The notes under the pieces were generated by a model. It was not told the origin of the DNA and did no database searches. It worked only from the letters and a program-made list of their open reading frames with translations. DNA of 64,000 nt from Clytia hemisphaerica (taxonomy: Eukaryota > Cnidaria > Hydrozoa > Leptothecata > Clytiidae), in assembly GCA_902728285.1 (NCBI GenBank), contig CACVBU010000236.1, positions 372,001 to 436,000 on the forward strand. Reading direction: 5' to 3'. A program made the position numbers and the translations under genes. Below, piece after piece: positions 34,520 to 46,461 of the stretch; position 1 is the stretch's first letter, and every line of letters begins with the position of its first letter.

Positions 34520-35375
34520 TATGCAATATTAAATTTTACATAGAGGTCAATTCATTTTAGTATTTGGCTTATAACATCCGATTGAAACTGATCGCCCCCA
34601 TAACAGATTAGCAGCTTTCTATATTAGAATTTTCTCCTTTTCCCGGATTATCCCATCCAAGCCACAACTGATTTATTATCAAAATTATTCTAAAGGAAAG
34701 AGACTAAGGCTTTGAGAAGCCGCAATGAATACTTCAGCAGTAAACAATAAAATTCGCCCTCGTTTCTGAAAAACAAGACTTTTTTCATGGTTTGAGTACT
34801 GTTTTGATCTCGTTAAATAATTCTCACCGAGTTACTGACAGGCGTGTTCACGTGACCAAGTTGTACCATTTTGTAAGCGATAAGGGAGTTTTCCCTACGA
34901 AACTCTTTTGTATATTTTGGTTGTGTTTCTGGTCAGTACTATATAAAGATAAAATTCTTTGATTGACATATCACATCAGATTTTGATAGAAAATACAAAA
35001 GAAAACCGACACAATATAATAAAATCTTTACTAAATAAGGCAATAGTAAGGTTCTAGTGTTCATCAAATACCTTTCACGTTATTATTGCAGATTTTACCT
35101 CGTCCTCTTAGTTTAAAGCAAAAGTTTAGCTACACTACTTTTTCAAGACCTTTATTGCTCTCTTTCAAACGGTGCAAAATATTCTTGGATATATTTTTTA
35201 AATTCAGAAAAGGGAGCTTTCCCTGCGAAAGTTTTTTAACCGCAAACAAGTCTACCGTTTTAACTACTTTTTAAGAAAAGCATATATAACCAGCTAAAGA
35301 TACCTGCGTTAAATAGAGTCTATCATTAACTTTTATATTTACATTTTTACGCAATTGAGCTTTCACAAGTTAAAG

Positions 35376-35602
35376 GTTTTGTTCTTAAATAAGAGTGATA
35401 TCGTTTGCTTACTCGTCAATTCTAATTTCCAAGCTTTTTCGCATTGGATTGACAAGGATGTGGAGCAAGATTGATCAGAAAGAGGAAAAGAAAAACATTT
35501 TTTGCTTATATCAGCATAACATAACAATAGGAAGACACTGTCCCGATATGAAATATGTGTCTGATATGAAACGGGAACACTTATGTAAAAACAAAACCAT
35601 TA
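35376..35602 (+). repeat. Dispersed repeat, copy 2 (uninterrupted)
   Basis: Matches both ends of 3731-4303 without the ~330-bp insertion found there. It opens a spurious 86-codon frame that I do not call. From 34522 to 35375 and 35603 to 37620 I recognise no gene. Confidence 0.65.
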
Positions 35603-37773
35603 GTCATTTCCAGCAACTTGATAGAATGAAAAAACGGGGAAAATACAAAACGTAATAAGCGACGACAGGCTACGCTACAGACAGAAAAATCTTACTAAAG
35701 ATTTAGAGAGGATGTTTGAACCTCGCAGTTACCGAATGGAACATCCCGCCAACTTCCCTCGGCCAGATATCTATTCAAAATATCTAACAAGGAGCTTTTA
35801 GAGACCATTTACTGTAGAATTACCTTATATTGGTAATTTTAGATAGATATGGAAACAATTACCAAACCTTTTATTTCATTCTGATCTGACCCGAAAACCC
35901 AGGATAACATCCCTTAAACATCGCATAACAATGTCTGGCATTCATATTAGTGCAGATCTAAAAATAAAGAAAGTATTAATTAGGTTAAATACACGCCCTT
36001 CTTTTCAGAAAAACTGCACCCCTAGAATTTTTTACGTAATTTTTGTTGTTGTTTATATTAGCACCATGAAATCTTCAACACCAATTCCCTAGTAGATTTG
36101 GAGCCTAAATGTGGGATTTAAGATTTGTACAAGCCTAGATATTTCAGTCCAAGAAAAACTAGACTATGCTATAGTCTAAGACAAATCACTATCTAAGAAT
36201 TAAGTCCAAAGCCGAAGAAAGATCGCAAACGGGTTTTTTGCCGAAAAGAGTTTACAGTCGGTAGAGTTTGCCAGTCTCCCGCCGATTTATTTTCCGTATA
36301 CCGCCATAACGCCATACCACGATATTTTTCCGCCTTTACTATCACTGTGACAGACGATAATATCGTCTAAAGAAAAACATGATTTTTAGCCAAAAAGACC
36401 AAATAGGACATTAAGGGTATTTGAAGCCAATTTTTGACCGTACGTACCTTTTGTTGGCAAACCTAAAATCTAAAATGAATTAAAAAACAGTGCAGTTTGT
36501 TTGCAGTCGATTTGTTTAAAGAGAGGACTTGCACATTGAAGATATTTCTTACAGTCCCGACTCTCGACTCACGGCCATAAAAGTTGACTTATCATAACGC
36601 TACGTTAAAGGCAGTATTACTTATTCATAAATAGTAGTACCAAGCTTTCATAACGAAAAATATGAAAAAATAAAATTAATTTACCTCGAGAATCCACATA
36701 CAGGCGGTTGCGAATCATTGTTTCGTAACATCCATGTTTATTGATGACTCAGCCCCATGATAGTCGTCAAAATTTAGAAGACCAAGAAGAACATTGTATC
36801 CGACTGGAAGACAAATCAACAAAAATCAAAAACAGAGATTATAAAGAGCATATAATGTAACGAATACTTAGGGTGTTCTGTAATTGTAGAGAACGGTTTA
36901 TCAACAGATTATAGCAAATAGACACTGATTGAAAAGCTCTCCAAATTTTAAACAAAATAATATGAAACCATACGATCATGCCATAAAAATACCCATTTTC
37001 ACAGTGTTATCCCCTAGTCGCCTAGATGCCTCTTAACAGTGACCAAATTTGATCAGTTACCATATATTGGAAATCTGATTTAGCTTAATTTTCCACTTGT
37101 GGTGACGAAGTGCGAAGGTTTACCATGTCGTCATCTTTGTCAATGATCTCAATTGGAACTGGAAGGTAAAAAAGATTTTTGAAGAGAGAACCACAGGATG
37201 ATAACTATTGGGAAGAATAAGTGAATCCAGTGTTGTTTGCTACGTCTTATGGCCGAAAGTCTCACTTTCACCCATTTTTAAAGTATCCGCGAATCGACAA
37301 AAAAGACGGTACTAGAAAACCAATAATTCTATGGTGAAATATATCGGAATACTGGTCTCTAAGGGTTATCAAAAATAAACAAAGAAACCTTTCAGCAACG
37401 AGGACATCACAAGGCCAGAAAAGAGAGGGAAATATTAAAAAAAGCTTATTCTGCAAAATATCGGAACATTACGTCATCCAGACAAAACATTGCACCACCA
37501 TAACATGATGTCGAATTTCATGCACGAAGGTACACCCCCTACAACTTGTTGAGCCACTGTACTTTACAAAAGTTGATACGTATTTATTTACAATTCATCA
37601 AACAGTGAAGAAAGAGTCATATTACTCTTTTTTTGTAAGCATAACGTTTATAAGCATACATAGGCTCAAACTAAGTAAAAAATAAGCATAATGCTAAGCA
37701 TACATCCAAGCTGAAATGCAAAAAACACTTTTTTAAAACGTTTTTAATTGGGGGGGGGGGGTGTGCTCAAATT

Positions 37774-37946
37774 TGGTCCTACAAAGAAAAAACAAGAAAT
37801 TAACAGACGGGACAATCCATTTATAAGGCCAATCCGAAGAAGAGGTAAGGGCAGACGAATGGACGGACGGACGGACGGACGGACGGACGGACGGACGGAC
37901 GGACGAACGAACGAACGAACGTGAAATAGCATCTCCAGGTAGGCCC
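37774..37946. repeat. GGACCTACC-family fragment with (GGAC)n
   Basis: Starts TGGTCCTACAAAG and ends CCAGGTAGGCCCA, the degenerate ends of the element family at 42108-43242. About 37858-37920 is a (GGAC)n then (GAAC)n tract. Upstream, 37622-37740 resembles the interior of the CACGCTTTTTT MITEs. Confidence 0.6.
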
Positions 37947-38344
37947 AAAAACATCCATATATACAATTTGAGGGTATCCGGGAAAACATTGTGGAAGATG
38001 TTTCATTCGGGCTGCATTTCTAAATGAAAAACATTAGCAATAAAAACACAGTAAGCTAAGAGCTAAAGTTCTGATCCGGGATTCAAAATTCTCTATAAGT
38101 CGGGAAAATGAAAAGTAATTTAGACCTTTACAAGCAGCACTCCCTCTTAAAAAACTTTGCTTGTGTGATCACCAGAAAATCTGTCATGAAGGAAAGGTTC
38201 TTTAACTTTTTTTGAAATTCGGTCTTAATCTTTAAATTTTCTGAAAAATGCATATGTACAAGTAGAAAGTTATAAACACTCAAAAAAATGTTAATATACG
38301 TTCTGATGGTGTGCATATAAAAAATTTGAAATCAAATAAAAATA

Positions 38345-38627
38345 CACCCCTGTGTCACAGACCCGCTGGGACCCTTGCCCCATGGAAAAATTTGGCCAGA
38401 ATTTTGTCCCCAGTGAACAAAATACCGTACAAATTCAGACCCACTCGGAAATTGACTTTGATTTCATCGCCATTCGAAATTCAATAAAAATATTTGCTGT
38501 CCAAAACCATCCCTACTGGATTTTTTAAGCTCGACAACAATAGAATTTCTATCCCAATTGGGATTTCGATACAACTTTTTATCCCCACTGCGGGAAAAAG
38601 ATCCACCGGGCTGTGAGACAGGGGGTG
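38345..38627. mobile_element. 283-bp TA-flanked MITE, GTCTCACAG family (complete)
   Basis: Starts CACCCCTGTGTCACAGACCC and ends GGGCTGTGAGACAGGGGGTG, TA at 38343-38344 and 38628-38629. Interior blocks 'ccccagtg', 'tatccccactg' recur in the copies at 11081 and 23882. Lies just downstream of receptor gene 7. Confidence 0.82.
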
Positions 38628-38785
38628 TAAAAATGTATGTACAACTTTTGCAAATTTATAGTTTACAACTCAGCTACTTTTAAGGCGGTAGCAGAACAAA
38701 TGTACAAATGTACAAATGACTTTCAGAGGATGGACAGCTTAACAACAATAGTAACAAAAACATTGGTGACACAGTAAACTAAGGT

Positions 38786-40292
38786 CTAAAGTTCTGACCC
38801 GGATTCAGAATCCGAATCTGCGGTGACTCCACTCGTTTCTCCATTCAAGTCAACCACCTCATCGTCCAGCCCAATATGATTAGAGTGAAGAATATTACCA
38901 CCGTCTGTCATGTGTGGCGTGCCGTGACCGCTGTCAGGTTCATTGGTAGCTCGTTGGTGGTGGTCAGGTTCGACGTTCATTCCGTGGTGATCTTGCTCCA
39001 TAGCAGTGTTTGTGGAAGAAGGGAAGGCATTCAAGAAGTCTGTACTACTTCGAGTGTCTGGTTGCGCTGTAAAAGGAAATAGTATAGAAATAAGATAGAG
39101 TGCAACATAATAGCCAAACAGTTTACTCTTTTGTTGACTTTGTTGGTAAAGGCGCAGATGATGCTCTTGCTAACAATATGCAGATCAGGTTAGAAATTGG
39201 ACAGCATTTTTGTACGAGAATGGACGCTACGAGAGGGGATATGTGAAGGATGAGGGGTTCAACTGCCTCATCTACAGCTCTTCGACCGTAAAAGCTTTGT
39301 AGAATATATAACAAACTTACGATTGAAGATAGTGGGAGATCTGCGGACCCTCACCACGTAGTAAACAATGAAAACAAGCGACGCAGCAAGGAGGATGGAC
39401 AGAACAACCACAAGAACCAAATAAACTTGTTTCGTATCATCTGTCTCGGCAATTTGTGATTGATCGTCTCGTTTGGTGGTTTGTGGTGGAGATGTTGGAT
39501 CTAATGACGAGAATAGTCAAAGTGGAAAAAGCACATATAACGATTCCGGAAAACATAACATTCAATAAAATTACGTTACCTATTCATGATATGCACCATT
39601 GCAATGTCTTCCATTCCACCCAATAGCTGATTGGTTCAAAGTGACGTTATGACTGATTTTACGTCACTTACAGCCAATGAGCGATTGGTTCCGTGATGTA
39701 ATGTCAGAAGACATTGCAGTGGTGCATATCATGAATTGTTCTAACTCCGAAATCTCACCCTGATATTCTTATAAAAGTTATTCTTATATTAAAAAAGCGT
39801 GTAATTGAGAAAATTGCTTACATTTAAAATTCGATTCTACCATTTTGTGAGTTTTTTAATGCATTTTCCTAAGAAACTTGGTCTTTCAGAAACCAAGAGG
39901 CCTTAAAATGTTCTTAAGCTTATTCTTAATATTTGGTCCTCGAAGCCTTATGTTTTTATCAAAGTTTGTTCTTATAAAAAGAAGGTATAATTACCTGCAC
40001 CGTTCGTGCCATGGCAACAGATGAAACAGTATGGATTCACCTTCGCCAAAACAGTCAATACATTCTTTAGGGGGCAAAGTTTACACTCCTTGTACCCAGA
40101 CCCTGTCTCTGTATCCCAAAATTTGATTTCATTTCCATCCTTTTGACACAAATTTTGCTTCCACGGGTCATCACCATCTTCCTCTGTAGCACTCATCAAA
40201 GGGGAAGCTTTTTTAAGCATTTGCTCCGGCTTCATAAAGGCGGACGAGATGCAGCTTCCGAGAAGCAACGAAAAAAACAATCCATTTTTCAT
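38786..40292 (-). CDS. TNFR-like single-domain receptor, paralogue 7
   Basis: Predicted join of 40292-39995, 39500-39321 and 39066-38786; introns phase 1. The start at 40292 (MKNGLFFSLLLGSCISSAF) puts the signal peptide at the N-terminus; the frame is open 13 codons upstream (Met at 40331). Exon 1 then carries an acidic stretch and the cysteine-rich domain CQKDGNEIKFWDTETGSGYKEC, LCPLKNV, PYCFICC. Exon 2: Thr/Asp-rich stalk, transmembrane segment (VYLVLVVVLSILLAASLVFI) and basic stop (VVRVRRS). Exon 3: 93-residue His/Asp/Glu-rich tail ending SDSESGSEL. Groups with paralogues 4 and 6. It is the most upstream member of the array as transcribed. Intron 1 contains a short hairpin MITE at 39582-39736. 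Confidence 0.77.
39582..39736. mobile_element. 155-bp hairpin MITE
   Basis: Arms 39582-39611 and 39707-39736 are 30-bp inverted repeats with one mismatch (ATTCATGATATGCACCA...). Intron 1 of receptor gene 7. A truncated CACGCTTTTTT-family end follows at 39771-39802. Confidence 0.85.
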
Positions 40293-40331
40293 TTTGAAAG
40301 TCCAGCAATGAGCATTCACTGTATCATACAC

Positions 40332-42107
40332 GTCTTAATGCTATACTGTCACACTTTAGATACACACGACTGAACTCTTCTGAGTCTTTTTTGAAGAAGA
40401 AGAACTAACTATAAAAATGTAGTCAGTTTATTAGTTAAGATAGGCAAAAATGGGGACTTTTGTTTAAACATGTCATAAATTAATTCAATGCTAAAATGCA
40501 TGACAAAGCATTTTCTATTGTTTCGAGTTATTTTCATAAAAGAGATTCGAGGGGAAATCCTTTAATATTATAAGGGTTTTACCCTTGTCATAGAGTGTTA
40601 AAATAACAAAATGCTTCCTTTTATCAAATCACAAACGAAGGCTAGAAAAAGGGAATTCCAAGTCCATATTAGAAAACCCAATTTCCCCAATTTCTATTGT
40701 ATGATCAAAGTCCGTTTATGTGGTGAAGTAATCCCTTCAATGAAAATAATTTATTCAACTTGATAAAGATTATTCCAAATTTATTCCAATTTTGGGGTCT
40801 TTTAAAGAGTAAATGTGATTGGTTGTGGATTTAATACAAATTAACACATAATTCAGCATGACTACCTTAAAAAAAAAAAAATGGTTCTCAAATCTCCCAT
40901 AGTCCCTTGGAAAGTGTTGCCTTCCCTACTAAAAGAAATATAGGTTTTGGATCTTGATAAATCCTGAATCATAAAGCATGTCCAAATGTTCAAATTGCAT
41001 TTTTTCATGAAAGCATTTAACTAAATCGTGCAGGCTCAAGTCCAACAAAATTTAAATGATGGGCTTAAGGTAGTTTGAGACTCGATCTTAGCTTGAAACT
41101 TGCTTAGTGAAGATTTCTATGTTTTGGTTCGGCCTTAAATCCAATAAAAGTCCTTTTAGAGCTTTGAAGATGCTCTTTTTTTACCACAAAAACCATACCT
41201 CTATAATCCCCAAAGTATGGATTGGGCTTTCCCAGAAAAAAAAAACGTACAACCCCCTGTTGAGGAGGTCCATTTTCGTTCTAAGGGGGTAAGGTTTGAT
41301 ATGTGACGGAATTCCATAGATACAAAAATCTGTCAAAAATAACTGAAATTCCATGGGGTAGCTTTTTAAATCCTTCAAAAATTCAGAATTCCAGAGAGGT
41401 TTAAACCTAAAATCGCCTAGAATTCCAGAGGGTTACAGTATTTCCAGCCACAGAGGGATGGACCTCCCCAACACGGGGTATAAGGTTTTTTCTGGAAAAG
41501 CCCATTTCTAGAATCATTTGTTAACAGCAGCAAATAAACCTTCAGTCTCAAAATGGAAGGAACAGACTTAAGGCTGTCTTGACTTGCTCCGAAATGCGTT
41601 GTAGATTATACCACATCGACTTACTCCCACACTAGTAGAAAAGTAGATTACTATTCTTAAGAAGGGAACAGATTTTTCTGCGAATGTACAGCAAAAGGAA
41701 ATTCTTCTCGAAAATCAGAGCAGATATTATTAGAATGGTATTTTTTGCTGTGGTAGTCAGTTTTTTTTCTGCTGTGGTGGTCAGTTTGAAAACAATAGGT
41801 TTCGGACAGTAACACACTTTCTGATGATGCATGGATGGTTCTGTTCATTTTAGATTTCCCAGTGGAAACATATGTTATGAAATATCCTAAATAGACCTAA
41901 ATCTTAGTTTTATTTTTGTTTTAAAAGTGCTGCAGATGTTATATAGCAAAGAAAATAATACAAATGGTGACTTATAAAGGACAGGACAGCTTTAAGTTTA
42001 ACCGCTTGTTGATTTATATAGACTTTAGGGATAATGGAATGTTGTGAGGCCATAATTAATCAATTTTAATCGAAGTCATAATTAATCAGAACAAGCTACA
42101 TGCTGAA
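40332..42107. other. Gene-free AT-rich DNA
   Basis: No exon resembling the receptor family, no RNA gene and no element ends recognised upstream of receptor gene 7. Short frames at 41107-41378 and 41632-41848 lack any family signature. Confidence 0.45.
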
Positions 42108-43242
42108 TGGACCTACCTGAAGATTGATGTAATAAGACAATCGAAAAATGAGAACAATAGTATGAAAATGCAGAATAATACGAGAACAACTCGAGAAATT
42201 CATGGAATCCGGCGATTCTCGGCTGTTCAATCGATTTTTAGAAAGTTCCTGTACCAAAATCAGTTTCATTGAAAATTGAACCATGCTTAATCGTGGACAT
42301 TCTTATAAATGATGTTTTTGTTTGAAAAAAACAAAGACATGAAACGAAAAAATCCAATGAAAATCTGCAAAAACGAAAATTTCCGGCTTTTTTGGCCGGA
42401 AAAAACATTTTCTCAAAAATCGAACTCGGTCATGTTTTGAGCATTGCGAATACACATCATTCTGCTGCAAAAAATCAGAGAAAAAATAAAGATGAAAATT
42501 CGAGAAAATGTCAAAAAAAAACAAACCGGTTTTTTTTCCGGCATATTTCCGGCATTTTCGGCCGGAAAAAAAATGTTTTTCGAAAATCGGGCCCCGTCAC
42601 ATTTTAGGTATTTGTCATTTTGTTTGCATCAGTGTGCAAGATTTCATAAAAAAATATAAAGTACAGCTCGAGAAATTCAAGAAATACTGTCTTTTCCGGC
42701 GAAAATAGGTTGTTCCGGGCGATTTTTTTTTAAATAGTTCCGGCTTCAAAAATCAATTTTATTGAAAATTGAAACATGCTTGATGGTGGGCATTGCTATT
42801 AATAATGTTTTTGAATGAAAAAATAACCAGTTATAAGGAAAAAGTCCAATGAAAATCCAGAAAAAACGGCGATTTCGCCGGCATTTCCGCATTTTCCGGC
42901 ATTTTCGGCCGGAAAAAATTTTTTCTCAAAAATCTGACTCAGCCATGTTTTGTGCATTGTTAATACGCATCTTTGAGCAAAAAATCAGAGAAAACTAATG
43001 ATAAAATCTCGAGAAAGTGCCAAAAAAACAGTTTTTCCGGGATATTTCCGGCATTTTCGGCCGGAAAAATTTTTTTTCCGAAAATCGGGCTCCGTCACAT
43101 TTTGGGCATCGCCATTTTGCATCATTGTGCAAAAAATCAGAAAAAACTAATGAGGCAATCCCGAGAAAAGCTGGCAACAGACGAACGAACGGACATGGGT
43201 TAATTTAAAGGACCTCCACCGGGGTACCCGGAGGTAGGTCCA
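42108..43242. mobile_element. 1.13-kb TIR element with internal tandem ~495-bp units
   Basis: Ends TGGACCTACCT and, inverted, AGGTAGGTCCA. The interior holds two diverged tandem units (about 42186-42680 and 42681-43180). Each has a palindromic TTTCGGCCGGAAAA core and the words CCCGTCACATTTT or GCATTG. Near the right end are GACGAACGAACGGAC repeats. A shorter relative spans 44728-45271. Confidence 0.65.
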
Positions 43243-43767
43243 AAAAGAAAAAACATACCTTGCGTATTCAAACAACATTGATATCGAATATATAGAATTA
43301 CATAAAGGCAATGATGCATAATCAGCAAAATTCTTTATCGTGGCGTTAATAAGGGTCTGAAATGTAAAAAGAGAAAAGGGTGATAAAAGATACCTGTTCA
43401 AACTTTGTCTAACTATAGGTTTTTCAGGTTTTTTATCTTCAAAGGTCGAGGTTGTCTATCTTCAAAGGTCGAGGTAATCTACCAATTTCATAAAGCCCGA
43501 CTCCGTTTCACAATGCAGTAAAAAACAAAACTTGTAATTGTAAAATGTAAATGGTAATTTATATACCTAAATAAAGTAGTTTGTTATTTGCCCAATCTAG
43601 AGGGTTATTTTTTAGAAAAAAACGATACTAAACAATGGTGTGTATTTCCCTTTCAAGAAAAGTCACTTTTATATACAGTGCAGTCTCATTAAATCAAACC
43701 TCTATACCTCGAATGTCTCCTTAACCCGATCAACTTTAATGGTCCCATTAGTTGACAGTGCCTTATA

Positions 43768-44014
43768 CAGTGCCGTAGGAAGCATTTTCTTATTGGGGGG
43801 GGGGAAGTTTAGTGACAGCGCGAGGGCCAACCATGATGGGGGGGGGAAATTTTGAAAATTTAAGCTCTAGATTGCTTGAAAATGCACTCAAAACAAAATG
43901 CTTTCAAGAAAAAAACAAGAAAAACTTTGCATTTTACAAAATAACCATTTTTGAAAATATTATTGGGGGGGCATAGCCCCCCTTGCCCCCCCCCCCCCAG
44001 TTGCTACGGCACTG
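43768..44014. mobile_element. 247-bp hAT-like MITE
   Basis: Starts CAGTGCCGTAGGAAGCA and ends GTTGCTACGGCACTG; flanked by CCTTATA on both sides (7 bp, or 8 if one terminal G is shared). CAGTG ends and an ~8-bp duplication fit the hAT superfamily. The interior is G/C-tract rich (GGGGGGGGCATAGCCCCCC-like). Confidence 0.75.
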
Positions 44015-44727
44015 CCTTATAACAAGGAACTTGCTTATAAACCTTACTCCACAACTCGAAATTTCAATAACTCGAACAGATTTGTGTTCCCGTGCATGTT
44101 CGAGTTATGGAGACTATTTCAAAACAACTTGGTTGGCACTCCTTTGCAGTCCCAGAAAGTAAGAAATGGATGTTTCAAGAGATTAACATAAAGGGCTTTC
44201 AAAAGAATTCACCATGCTCTTATAAGTAAAAATATAACGGCACGACGCCAAAAATAAGCTGAAACAAATTTTTTACTGTTACCATTAAAAAATAATTAAC
44301 AATTTTCATTAAAATAGCTCTTGTAGAAATATTTGCATGGAAAAGGAGTTGTTCAAAATAACCACACTGACACAATTGGAGCCTCCCTAAGAACATGCAT
44401 TTGTGTCTAGACTACATATTGAACGCATTAATATCACGCTCCACTTCAAATGAGGCAGGCAGATACTTTGAAGACACTCGATTGGTTTATTTGTTTTGTT
44501 GTTACCAAAGCCAAATGAAGGAGGTCCAAAAGGTAGAGTTCAAAATGAGTAACTAATATGTAACCACCGTCACCACATCGTTTTTTCTTTCGAAAAGTTC
44601 GCTCAACATTCAAAGAATACATTTCAGTGGAAAATACAAATTTCCAAAAGCCTGTATATACGTTGCTATCACTTTGCCTGGCCCGTTATATGTAAACCTA
44701 ATTTTTGAAAAACAAGTGATACTTTTA

Positions 44728-45271
44728 TGGACCTACCTGGTTATGCATTTAACACATTTATAATTGATATCTACGTGACGTGACCATTAAACAATCATTC
44801 AGAACACAAACAGTGACGATCTATTTAAAATTAGTCGTTTGTTTCTTATAAAAAAACGTTTAGAAACCAAAATTTCATGCTCTTGAAATATTCTTTCATG
44901 TTCAAGACTTCGTGAGCAAAAAAAAACATCTATCTCATCAAAAAATTGAGTAATTCGGCTAAGAACATTGATGTATGCTTATTAATAGTGATTCTTATAG
45001 ATAAAGATGCGTTTTTAAGCCGAAAAATTCTTTTTTTACAAAAATCTGCTTGAGCCATCTTTTACCTACTTTCCTACCTACTTACCTACTAAATTTGCCC
45101 AAAAAATCGGGCTCCGTCACATTTTGGCCACCACTATTTTGCATCTTTGTACCAAAAATCAAAAGATTCCTATGATTCAATCCTGAGAAAAGTTGGTAAC
45201 AGACGAACGGACAAACGAACGAACGAATACAGGTTAATTTATAGGACCTCCACCCCACCGGGGTTGGTCCA
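44728..45271. mobile_element. GGACCTACC-family TIR element, 544 bp
   Basis: Starts TGGACCTACCTGG and ends CCGGGGTTGGTCCA. It shares with 42108-43242 the segment GGGCTCCGTCACATTTTGG and the GACGAACGGAC tract. No coding capacity. Confidence 0.65.
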
Positions 45272-45709
45272 ATAAAAAAAAAAGTTTTTACCTTCAGCAT
45301 CATTATGGTATCCAATCAGTCAGCAACATTTTAATTCTAATTGAAGATGTCTTCTGAATCCTATAATAAATATTTGTTCGGTAATAATGAGATTGAAAGT
45401 AAAATTCATGATCAAGTCTTGAAGTAAATTCTAAAGCGGCACATAGAGCGAAATTTACAACATATTATACTTATTCCTAGCCTTTTTCATATCAGTCAAA
45501 CATTCAAAAATAATCAAATCTTAAGCTTGACATTCACCTACTCCAACGAACTTTGAGAACAGTTTAATTTTTTTTTCTCGCATTGAAAAAGAAATCTTTC
45601 ATCTCCAGTGCCAAAATATTTTCTGAAATTATTTGTCTTTGTTTTCCTTGATTTGTTTGTCTCTTCTTCTTCCTAAAGTTCAAGCTTAATTTCATCAAGA
45701 AATTTACAG

Positions 45710-45997
45710 TTACTCTCGGGTACCTAATAGCCGCCCCCCCCCGCTAATTAATTTTTCAAAAATTTTCCACCCAGGACATTCTTATTCCAACCCCCCCCTC
45801 CGCTTAATGATTTTTGGGAAAAAGTTTTTGAAAGTTCCCTCTTTTGTCCTAATTCTGCTGTATTAGCCTCCTTTTCAAACATTTTCAACCCAGGACATTT
45901 TTATTCCAACCCCCGCTTATTAAGTTTTGAGAGTTTTTCCAACCCCCCCCCCCCGCTTATCCAAACCCCCCCCCGGCTATTAGGTACCCGAGAGTAA
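45710..45997. mobile_element. 288-bp MITE with 24-bp perfect TIRs
   Basis: Arms 45710-45733 and 45974-45997 (TTACTCTCGGGTACCTAATA then GCCG, and complement) are exact inverted repeats. The interior consists of CCCCCC tracts alternating with CATTTTTATTCCAAC-like units. From 45998 to 46461 nothing else is recognised. Confidence 0.85.
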
Positions 45998-46461
45998 TAG
46001 TTAATAACATTAATAGTTCTAATGTTATTATCTTAAGCTGTGCCCTGGGGAATATCTTCATACTTAACATCAACAGGAACAAAAGGATTTTGTTGTTCTG
46101 ATTGATCTTCTGGTCTTGATTTCAATGTCATTCATAGTTATTTTTTCCATTTTTCTTAGTTTATTTCTAAAAAAAACAAAACAATTAATGAGGATTTTGT
46201 AGAAGATTCTTCTCTCTCAAAAATAGATCACGTGACAAAACAGGTTAATTTGGAAGATATCAGAATTATCAGAGAATCAGATTTTCTTTCAAGAGTCACT
46301 TGGTATAATGTCTTTTTTAATGATCATTTCAAACAATTATGTCTTTACCCCTCTCTCAACAAAATCAGGTCCAGGGATACAGAAAATGTCATATGATCTT
46401 TGTATGAAATTTATTGGAATCAATAATAAAAGTGTGGAATCTTCAGATCCTTTAAGAGCCA

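Noticed and set aside
36686-36800. Possible 5' non-coding exon of receptor gene 6 (donor-like TCGAG|GTAAATT on the minus strand)
   Set aside because: Only a donor-like site; no supporting acceptor pair or frame.
37733-38006. SVRPSVRPSVRPS repeat frames
   Set aside because: Translation of a (GGAC)n microsatellite.
42973-43208. Short frames with SGIFPAFSAGK repeats
   Set aside because: Read through the palindromic core of a repeated TIR element, in two frames; not protein-coding.
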